A stretch of 35,525 nt of DNA. It comes from Streptomyces silaceus. Lineage in GTDB: Bacteria > Actinomycetota > Actinomycetes > Streptomycetales > Streptomycetaceae. Positions 8,209-13,366 of this stretch are shown here, one piece after another. The stretch covers positions 1-35,525 of the forward strand of contig NZ_LIRJ01000041.1 of the NCBI RefSeq assembly GCF_001419745.1. Reading direction: 5' to 3'. The notes under the pieces were generated by a model. It searched no databases. It was not told the DNA's origin and was given only the letters and a program-made list of their open reading frames with translations. Each line of letters starts with the position of its first letter. The first letter of the stretch is position 1. A program made the translations under genes and the position numbers.

Positions 8209-8883
8209 ATGGCCGGACTCGAGGACGCCAACCCCACCACGCCCATGGACCCCGCCGAGCCCGGAAGATCCGGGAGAGGGGGCGCGGGCGACCCGGGCGC
8301 GCGGCTCAGCCGCAGCTTCGGCTGGCTCGCGCTGCTCGGGGTGATCCTCGCGGTCGCCGGGCTCGTCGGACTCGTCTACACCGGGGTCGCCACGCTGACC
8401 TCGATGCTGCTGTTCGGCTGGCTCCTGCTGGTCGGTGGCTTCGTCGGCCTGCTGCACGCCGTCCAGGCGCGGGGCAGCAACTTCTTCTGGCTGGGTGTCG
8501 TGGTCGCCGCGCTGAACCTCGCGGCGGGCGTCGTCATCATCCGCAGGCCCGACGTGGCGGCGGAGGCGCTGACCATGTTCGCGGCCCTGCTCTTCCTCAC
8601 GGGCGGGGTGTTCCGCCTGGTCGGCAGCCTGGTGGTGCGCGGTCCCCAGTTCGCCCTGACGTTGCTGCAGGGTGCCTTCGGCCTGCTCATCGGCATCCTG
8701 GTGCTCGCCGGCTGGCCCAGCAGCAGTCAGTACGTCATCGGCTGCTTCTTCTCGCTGGCGCTGCTCTTCGACGGCCTCGGCCTGATCGCCACCGGCATCG
8801 GCGGGCGCCGCATCGTCAGCCTCGTACAACCTGAAGAACGTTCCAAGGCAGAAGTAGGAGAGCAGGACCAGTCACACAAGTGA
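8209..8883 (+). CDS. HdeD/DUF308 family integral membrane protein
   Basis: A 224-residue membrane protein. A hydrophilic, Pro/Gly-rich N-terminal segment of about 40 residues is followed by six hydrophobic segments in three pairs (LALLGVILAVAGLVGLVY, SMLLFGWLLLVGGFVGLL, FFWLGVVVAALNLAAGVVII and so on) and a charged C-terminal tail. This is the DUF308/HdeD pattern of short repeats. E. coli HdeD is linked to acid resistance, but the role in actinobacteria is unknown. ATG 8209 is chosen because GGGACGGAG precedes it and upstream codons lie antisense to the neighbouring gene. It is followed 93 bp later by the anti-sigma-type ATPase gene. Confidence 0.85.
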   Translation: MAGLEDANPTTPMDPAEPGRSGRGGAGDPGARLSRSFGWLALLGVILAVAGLVGLVYTGVATLTSMLLFGWLLLVGGFVGLLHAVQARGSNFFWLGVVVAALNLAAGVVIIRRPDVAAEALTMFAALLFLTGGVFRLVGSLVVRGPQFALTLLQGAFGLLIGILVLAGWPSSSQYVIGCFFSLALLFDGLGLIATGIGGRRIVSLVQPEERSKAEVGEQDQSHK

Positions 8884-8976
8884 CGCGGTCATGCGGGACC
8901 GATCAAAATCCGTCGATAGTCGCTGACTTCTGGTCAGTAGCGCGGTCCGGACCAGCGCATTCCCAACACTCGATGT

Positions 8977-9489
8977 GTGGTGACAATCGAGCGCAAGGGC
9001 GGCGACCGGACGATGGAGAACGACGGGAGGGGGTCCGGCCCGCTCCCCAGGGGCGACGGACCGGTGCCGTACGAGGGCGTATGGCGCTTCACCGCCCCCG
9101 CCGTCGACGCCTCCGTGCCCCAGGCACGGCACGCGGTGCGGGACCTGCTGGCCCGGCAGGGCGTCCCGGCCTCGGACGACCTCATCCAGGGCCTGCTGCT
9201 CATCGTCTCCGAGCTGGTGACCAACGCGGTGCGCCATGCCGCCCTGCTCTCGCCGATGCTCGCGGTGGAGGTCGCCGTCGGCGCCGAGTGGGTGCGCGTG
9301 TCCGTCGAGGACAACCACCCCTACCGCCCGACGGCCCTCGTGGCGGACCACGGGCAGACGGGCGGCCGGGGGCTGCTCCTCGTCCGCGAGATCACCCAGG
9401 AGGCGGGCGGCGCCTGCGACGTCGAGCACACCGCGAGCGGGGGCAAGGTCATCTGGGCGGCCCTGCCCCTCAAGCCCGACGGCGCCTAG
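8977..9489 (+). CDS. ATP-binding anti-sigma-type regulatory protein (HATPase_c, RsbW-like)
   Basis: A 170-residue single-domain GHKL ATPase resembling the many Streptomyces RsbW/SpoIIAB-like kinases, which bind sigma factors or phosphorylate anti-sigma antagonists. The N-box is ELVTNAVRHA (about residues 79-88). The G1 box is degenerate (VEDNHPYRP instead of DxGxG), and the ATP-lid glycines are GGRGLLLV. No sigma or antagonist gene is adjacent, so the partner is unknown. The start could be GTG 8977 or 8980 (no clear Shine-Dalgarno) or ATG 9013 preceded by AGGGCGG. I give the longest form. The gene is convergent with idi across 22 bp. Confidence 0.85.
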   Translation: MVTIERKGGDRTMENDGRGSGPLPRGDGPVPYEGVWRFTAPAVDASVPQARHAVRDLLARQGVPASDDLIQGLLLIVSELVTNAVRHAALLSPMLAVEVAVGAEWVRVSVEDNHPYRPTALVADHGQTGGRGLLLVREITQEAGGACDVEHTASGGKVIWAALPLKPDGA

Positions 9490-9511
9490 CGCGCGCGGCC
9501 CCGTCGCACGG

Positions 9512-10105
9512 CTACCAGCCGGCGGACGGTCCGGTCAGCTCCTTGATCGCGGGCCGCGCCGCGTCGAGCACGGTCATGAACCACGCGGAGAACGGCCCCT
9601 TGGCGTGCCGCTCGGCCAGCTCCTGGGCCGTCACGAACGCGGTGTCGCCGATCTCCGCGGGGTCGGGCCGCAGCGGCGACTGCACCATGCCCACGAACAG
9701 GTGGTTGAACTCCTGCTCCACCAGCCCCGAGTCCGGGTCCGGGTGGTTGTAGCGCACGGTCCCCGCCTCGGCGAGCAGCGACGGCGAGACCCCCAGCTCC
9801 TCGTACGTACGCCGGGCGGCCGCGGCGAACGGCGCCTCGCCCGGGTAGGGGTGGCCGCAGCACGTGTTCGACCAGACGCCGGGGGAGTGGTACTTGCCGA
9901 GGGCGCGCTGCTGCAGCAGCAGCCGGCCCTGCTCGTCGAAGAGGAAGACGGAGAACGCCCGGTGCAGCTGCCCGGGCGCCTGATGAGCGGAGAGTTTCTC
10001 CGCCGTGCCGATCGTCCTGCCGTCCTCGTCCACGAGTTCCAGCAAGATCGCTTCTCCGGTGCCGTTCGACGAGCTGTTCGCCGCGGTGGCAGGTGTGATC
10101 GGCAT
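9512..10105 (-). CDS. idi: Isopentenyl-diphosphate delta-isomerase, type 1
   Basis: Interconverts isopentenyl and dimethylallyl diphosphate in the cytoplasm, balancing the C5 units used by prenyl synthases such as those of the hopanoid operon about 10 kb away. The protein has 197 residues and a Nudix fold. The catalytic cysteine lies in NTCCGHPYPGE (Cys83 by alignment to E. coli Cys67), and the metal-binding and catalytic acids are in GLVEQEFNHLFVG (Glu130, Glu132). The Nudix-like segment is AAARRTYEELGV. ATG 10105 is preferred over ATG 10111 because GAAGG then stands six bases upstream. It lies alone on the minus strand, shielded from the upstream gene by two hairpins. Confidence 0.95.
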   Translation of the reverse strand: MPITPATAANSSSNGTGEAILLELVDEDGRTIGTAEKLSAHQAPGQLHRAFSVFLFDEQGRLLLQQRALGKYHSPGVWSNTCCGHPYPGEAPFAAAARRTYEELGVSPSLLAEAGTVRYNHPDPDSGLVEQEFNHLFVGMVQSPLRPDPAEIGDTAFVTAQELAERHAKGPFSAWFMTVLDAARPAIKELTGPSAGW

Positions 10106-10183
10106 ACCCATCCTTCGCTTCGGTCGTTCGAGTCCCAAGTCTGCCGTACGTTCCGGACACTCCCGACACTCCAGGGACCCGCA

Positions 10184-10212
10184 TGTCCCGCCGAGGACGG
10201 TACGGCGGGACA
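10184..10212. terminator. Second hairpin between the methyltransferase fusion and idi
   Basis: TGTCCCGCCG (10184-10193) and CGGCGGGACA (10203-10212) form a perfect 10-bp stem with a 9-base loop. It stands only two bases from another strong hairpin. It may be a tandem terminator or part of the idi leader. Confidence 0.6.
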
Positions 10213-10214
10213 CG

Positions 10215-10243
10215 CGGGGGCGTCTCTGGCCGAGACGCCCCCG
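10215..10243. terminator. Terminator of the methyltransferase-acetyltransferase gene
   Basis: CGGGGGCGTCTC (10215-10226) pairs perfectly with GAGACGCCCCCG (10232-10243) around a 5-base loop. It starts five bases beyond the minus-strand stop codon at 10249. The position and 12-bp stem make it a convincing intrinsic terminator without T-tract. Confidence 0.8.
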
Positions 10244-10248
10244 AGGCC

Positions 10249-11505
10249 TCAGACCCCGAAAGCGGCCGGATACCTGATCGTGCCCTGCGGCAACGGCGAG
10301 GAACCGTCGTCCTCGTCCAGGACGAGCGCCATCATCGCCTCGTCGGGCACCTCGAATCCTGGCCGGATTCCGTAGCCGGAAGCGGGCCGGAATCCGAACC
10401 GCGGGTAGTACTCGGGATGCCCGAGGACGAGCACGAGCCGCTCGCCACGCGCGCGTGCCGCGTCGAGCACGGCACGGATGACGGCCGAGCCGGCCCCCGT
10501 CCGCTGGTACTCCGGCAGGACCGCGCAGGGCGCGAGCGCCAGCGCGGGCGCGCCGTCCACCCGGCAGCGGGTGATCAGCGCGTGCGCCACCACCGAGCCG
10601 TCCGGCGCCTCGGCGACGCAGGAGAGTCCCGGCAGCCAGGCGTCAGCGTCCGCGCGCAGCGCGTCCACCAGGTCCGCCTCGGCCTCCGTCCCGAAGGCGG
10701 CGGTGTTCACGGCGTGCACGACGGCGACGTCGGCCGGGGTCTCCGGACGGGTCGGCCAGGCGTCCGCGGGACGCAGGACGTAGCCCGTGTAACCGAACTC
10801 CGTCCCGTGCTCGCGCCGCATCGCGATCTCCTCGCGGGTGGCGGCGAGCGCCTCGGCCATGCCGGGAGCGCTGGGGTCCGCCGCGTCCGCGCGTGCGGCC
10901 AGCGGGCCGTAGTACTCCTCCCAGTCGGACTCCGGCTGGGGGTGCACGCCGAGCACGGAGTACCCGGCGCGTGCGGTGGCTCGAATGTTGTCCTCTCCGG
11001 TACGCAGCGCGTAGTGCCGGTCCCAGAAGGCGCGGGCGGCGTCGGACGGCTCGGCGGCCGTCCATTCGCACTCGGTGACGACGAGCGCGCCACCGGGTGC
11101 GAGCAGGCGCCGCCAGGCGGTCAGCGCCCTGTCGAAGCCCATGCCGTAGACCGAACTCTCGGCCCAGATGAGATCGAACGAACCATCCGGATAGGGGAGT
11201 TCGGTCATGTCGGCGTTGACGGCCGTGATGGACCCGTCGAGGCCGCGCGCCCGTGCGGACGCGCGGAGCTCGTCGAGGAACGGCTCGTGCAGATCGACGG
11301 CGGTCACCTCGGCGCCGGCCTCGGCGGCGAGGAGCAGTGCGGCCCGGCCGGGTCCGCACCCGAGGTCGAGCACGCGCGGCCGCTCGGGCAGCGCCCCCAC
11401 GAAGGAGAGCAGCCGCCGGGTGGTGGCGTCGGAGCCCGGGCCCTGCCGGGGAAGCCCGTGGTGCAGGGCGAAGAAGGCGTCGGTGAGGGAGGTGTTGTCG
11501 GTCAA
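10249..11505 (-). CDS. Fused SAM-dependent methyltransferase and GNAT N-acetyltransferase
   Basis: A 418-residue two-domain protein. Residues 1-250 are a class I methyltransferase with SAM-binding motif VLDLGCGPGRAALLLA, an acidic loop (VTAVDLHE), and a following NADMTELPYPDGSFDLIW segment. Residues 265-418 are a GNAT domain with PCAVLPEYQRTGAGSAVIRA (acetyl-CoA-binding QRTGAG) and the YYPRFGFRPA motif of the YhbS-like branch. Substrates are unknown. The only start that keeps the conserved MTDNTSLTDAFF N-terminus is TTG 11505, with AAGGG nine bases upstream. A probable leader peptide and direct repeats lie upstream on the same strand, and a strong terminator follows. Confidence 0.85.
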   Translation of the reverse strand: MTDNTSLTDAFFALHHGLPRQGPGSDATTRRLLSFVGALPERPRVLDLGCGPGRAALLLAAEAGAEVTAVDLHEPFLDELRASARARGLDGSITAVNADMTELPYPDGSFDLIWAESSVYGMGFDRALTAWRRLLAPGGALVVTECEWTAAEPSDAARAFWDRHYALRTGEDNIRATARAGYSVLGVHPQPESDWEEYYGPLAARADAADPSAPGMAEALAATREEIAMRREHGTEFGYTGYVLRPADAWPTRPETPADVAVVHAVNTAAFGTEAEADLVDALRADADAWLPGLSCVAEAPDGSVVAHALITRCRVDGAPALALAPCAVLPEYQRTGAGSAVIRAVLDAARARGERLVLVLGHPEYYPRFGFRPASGYGIRPGFEVPDEAMMALVLDEDDGSSPLPQGTIRYPAAFGV

Positions 11506-11551
11506 CGTGGGAAACCCTTGAGTGAGGGGCTCGGCAGACGTGCCGGACGCA

Positions 11552-11626
11552 GGCGCGCGAAACGGGTACGAAGAGGTACGCGTGAAGGCGGTACGAAGAG
11601 GCCGTACGGAAGAAACGTACGAGATG
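11552..11626. repeat. Imperfect 25-bp direct repeats upstream of the fusion gene
   Basis: Two 25-bp units (11552-11576 and 11577-11601) agree at 19 of 25 positions and end in GTACGAAGAGG. A third, shorter match (GTACGAGATG) follows at 11617. They fill the gap between the candidate leader peptide and the TTG start. Confidence 0.55.
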
Positions 11627-11701
11627 TCAGCCGTGAGCCCGGGAAGTGGGGATGCACGTGTCGCTGCGCAGTGCGAGAGCAGCGCTCGGCGCGACAGTCA
11701 T
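11627..11701 (-). CDS. Candidate 24-residue leader peptide (uORF)
   Basis: ATG 11701 to TGA 11627 encodes MTVAPSAALALRSDTCIPTS followed by RAHG. A near-perfect Shine-Dalgarno, AAGGAGG, stands seven bases before the ATG and is far stronger than that of the gene downstream. The ORF lies 120 bases upstream of the methyltransferase-acetyltransferase gene on the same strand, with repeats between. These traits suggest a translated leader used for attenuation or translational coupling. I do not recognise the peptide family. Single Cys and His residues near the end do not make an obvious amino-acid sensor. Confidence 0.5.
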   Translation of the reverse strand: MTVAPSAALALRSDTCIPTSRAHG

Positions 11702-11778
11702 CAACCCACCTCCTTCATTGCTCGGCGCTCAAAGATCCTTGGCCACGATAGCACGCAACGTGGTGGCCCGGTCGTGGC

Positions 11779-12717
11779 TCAGTGGCAGACCTTCGCCTCG
11801 TGCTGGGCGTGGCCGCTCGGCTCCAGCTGGAAGGTGCAGTGCTCGACGTCGAAGTGGTCGCCGAGGCAGGTCTGCAGCTCGTGCAGCATCTTCTCGTGGC
11901 CGATCGCGTCGAGGGTGTCGGAGCCGACCACGACATGGGCGGAGAGCACGGGCAGGCCCGACGTGATCGTCCAGGCGTGCAGGTCGTGCACCTCCTCGAC
12001 GCCCGGCAGGGCGAGGATGTGGGCCCGTACCTCGGCCATGTCGACGTCCTTGGGCGCCGACTCCAGGAGCACGTTCAAGGTCTCCTTGAGGAGCTTCACC
12101 GTCCGCGGGACGATCATGAAGCCGATGACGAGCGAGGCGATCGGGTCGGCCGCCTGCCAGCCGGTGAGCATGATGACGGTCGCCGAGACGATGACCGTGA
12201 CCGAGCCGAGGGTGTCGGCCACGACCTCCAGGAAGGCGCCGCGCACATTGAGGCTCTCCTTCTGGCCGCGCATCAGGAGCGAGAGCGAGATCATGTTCGC
12301 GACGAGGCCGAAGAGGCCGAAGAAGACGGCGAGCCCGCCCTGGGTCTCGGCCGGCGTGAAGAACCGCTCGACCGCTTCGTAGAGCACGTAGCCGCCCACG
12401 CCGAGCAGCAGCAGACAGTTGGCGAGCGCGGCGAGGATCTCGGCGCGTGCGTAGCCGAAGGTGCGGTTCTGGGTCGGCGGGCGGTTCGCGAAGTGGATCG
12501 CGAGGAGGGCCATGCCGAGGCCCACGGCGTCCGTCGCCATGTGGGCCGCGTCCGCGATGAGCGCGAGCGAGTCGGCCATGACGCCGCCCACGATCTGGGC
12601 CACCATGACGGTGATCGTGATGCTCAGCGCAATCCGCAGCCGCCCCTTGTAGGCGTTGGCCGCCGTCCCCGTGGTCGGTGCCCCGTGCGTGTGTCCGTGA
12701 TCGTGCCCAGCCCCCAT
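11779..12717 (-). CDS. zitB: Cation diffusion facilitator (zinc exporter, ZitB/CzcD type)
   Basis: A 312-residue cytoplasmic-membrane antiporter exporting Zn2+ or a related divalent metal. It has a His-rich N-terminus (HDHGHTHG), six membrane segments, a His-rich C-terminus and a C-terminal cytoplasmic domain with EVHDLHAWTITSG and DHFDVEHCTFQLE. The transport site shows HxxxD in segment 2 (DAAHMATDAVG), but the segment 5 position normally His is Glu (LEVVADTLGS). GGGAGGGCGG precedes ATG 12717. From memory, the S. coelicolor orthologue next to idi is the zinc exporter zitB, activated by zinc-loaded Zur. Zur-box-like sites upstream fit that. The symbol is assigned by context and similarity. 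Confidence 0.9.
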   Translation of the reverse strand: MGAGHDHGHTHGAPTTGTAANAYKGRLRIALSITITVMVAQIVGGVMADSLALIADAAHMATDAVGLGMALLAIHFANRPPTQNRTFGYARAEILAALANCLLLLGVGGYVLYEAVERFFTPAETQGGLAVFFGLFGLVANMISLSLLMRGQKESLNVRGAFLEVVADTLGSVTVIVSATVIMLTGWQAADPIASLVIGFMIVPRTVKLLKETLNVLLESAPKDVDMAEVRAHILALPGVEEVHDLHAWTITSGLPVLSAHVVVGSDTLDAIGHEKMLHELQTCLGDHFDVEHCTFQLEPSGHAQHEAKVCH

Positions 12718-12809
12718 GGAGCCGCCCTCCCGCGTCGGTCATCGGTCTGTTGTTCGCTGGTCGCGGTGGACAGTGAACTACGGGTGGGGGGTATCTGGCA
12801 ACGCGGCAC

Positions 12810-12824
12810 TGAACACCGTTGTCA
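12810..12824. promoter_or_regulatory. Zur-box-like site upstream of zitB (site 1)
   Basis: TGAACACCGTTGTCA is an imperfect 7-1-7 palindrome matching 11 of 15 positions of the actinobacterial Zur consensus as I recall it (TGAAAACGATTTTCA). It lies 93 bases upstream of the zitB start, which is consistent with activation by zinc-loaded Zur. Confidence 0.45.
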
Positions 12825-12844
12825 TCTGCTCTGACCTGCGAAAA

Positions 12845-12859
12845 TGGCAACGATTCCCG
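12845..12859. promoter_or_regulatory. Zur-box-like site upstream of zitB (site 2)
   Basis: TGGCAACGATTCCCG shares the core TGRCAACGRT with the complement of site 1 and matches 10 of 15 consensus positions, with weaker dyad symmetry. The centre lies 35 bp from that of site 1. Confidence 0.3.
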
Positions 12860-13020
12860 GCAAGGGGAGGGGTGCAGGTCAGGGCTTCGGAACGATCAGC
12901 TCCGGCGGTCGGGGGCGGGGTTTCACGGCCCGGGGAGCCGTCGGGAAAAGGTGTCCCGATGTGCCCCGACGGGTGCCGGGCCGGCGTCCGCGCGCACCTC
13001 ACCGATGAGAGTGATCACCG

Positions 13021-13068
13021 AGGCGTACGTGATCACGCCGGAGTAGGCGTACGTGATCGCGCAGGAGC
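13021..13068. repeat. 24-bp tandem repeat
   Basis: Two adjacent 24-bp units (13021-13044 and 13045-13068) share AGGCGTACGTGATC and are followed by a partial third start (AGGCG). The repeat contains inner dyads such as GGCGT...ACGCC and lies in non-coding DNA about 300 bp from either flanking gene. Confidence 0.75.
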
Positions 13069-13102
13069 AGGCGAAAGGCGCGTCGGGAGGCAGGTGCGCG
13101 CC

Positions 13103-13124
13103 ATGCGGGCGCTATGCGGGCGCT
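13103..13124. repeat. 11-bp tandem duplication
   Basis: ATGCGGGCGCT occurs twice head to tail (13103-13113 and 13114-13124), close to the 24-bp repeat. No function is evident. Confidence 0.6.
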
Positions 13125-13326
13125 CTCGGGCAAGCCGGGCGCCGCGCGGTCGCGGTTTGTGGGTGCGGGCCCCCATCCACCATGATGATCGCGAAGGACG
13201 AGGCCCTCGCAGGCCGCCCTTATCGGGGCGTGAACGGGTGATGAACGCCCGCTTCCCATCATCCGATAGCCTCTGCCGACGTGCCGCCCGGCCGCTGTGG
13301 CCAGGGGCGTCCCCCTTACGCATGTG

Positions 13327-13347
13327 CCCGGCGCGAGCCGCGCCGGG
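13327..13347 (+). promoter_or_regulatory. GC-rich hairpin directly before the ribosome-binding site of the phosphotransferase operon
   Basis: CCCGGCGCG (13327-13335) and CGCGCCGGG (13339-13347) form a perfect 9-bp stem with a 3-base loop. The AAGGAG ribosome-binding site begins five bases later. In the mRNA this would be a stable 5' leader hairpin that could affect initiation or mRNA stability. Confidence 0.6.
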
Positions 13348-13351
13348 ACTC

Positions 13352-13357
13352 AAGGAG
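13352..13357 (+). promoter_or_regulatory. Ribosome-binding site that implies a CTG start
   Basis: AAGGAG stands nine bases before CTG 13367, the correct spacing for that codon. The reading frame has a stop at 13358 and no ATG, GTG or TTG before GTG 13445, so this Shine-Dalgarno decides the start. A GTG at 13357 overlaps it in another frame that does not lead to the conserved protein. Confidence 0.6.
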
Positions 13358-13366
13358 TGAGTTCGT

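Larger units (their letters stand above)
12718..13366. other. Gene-free intergenic region of about 650 bp with regulatory sites and repeats
   Basis: It lies between divergent zitB and the phosphotransferase operon. The zitB side holds two Zur-box-like sites. The middle holds a 24-bp tandem repeat and an 11-bp tandem repeat. The operon side holds a strong hairpin and a ribosome-binding site. Short ORFs here lack Shine-Dalgarno sequences and have no recognisable product. A TAGCCT element at 13267-13272 could be a -10 box for the operon, with no convincing -35. Confidence 0.6.

Noticed and set aside
8923..8937. CTGAC...GTCAG small hairpin between the DUF308 and ATPase genes
   Set aside because: The stem has only five base pairs. 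It is too weak to be called a terminator or operator.
12844..13009. 54-codon ATG ORF in the same region
   Set aside because: No ribosome-binding site. It is rich in Gly and Arg as expected of random GC-rich sequence.
12819..13046. 75-codon plus-strand ORF starting at TTG upstream of zitB
   Set aside because: No Shine-Dalgarno, no recognisable family, and its start overlaps the Zur-box-like sites.
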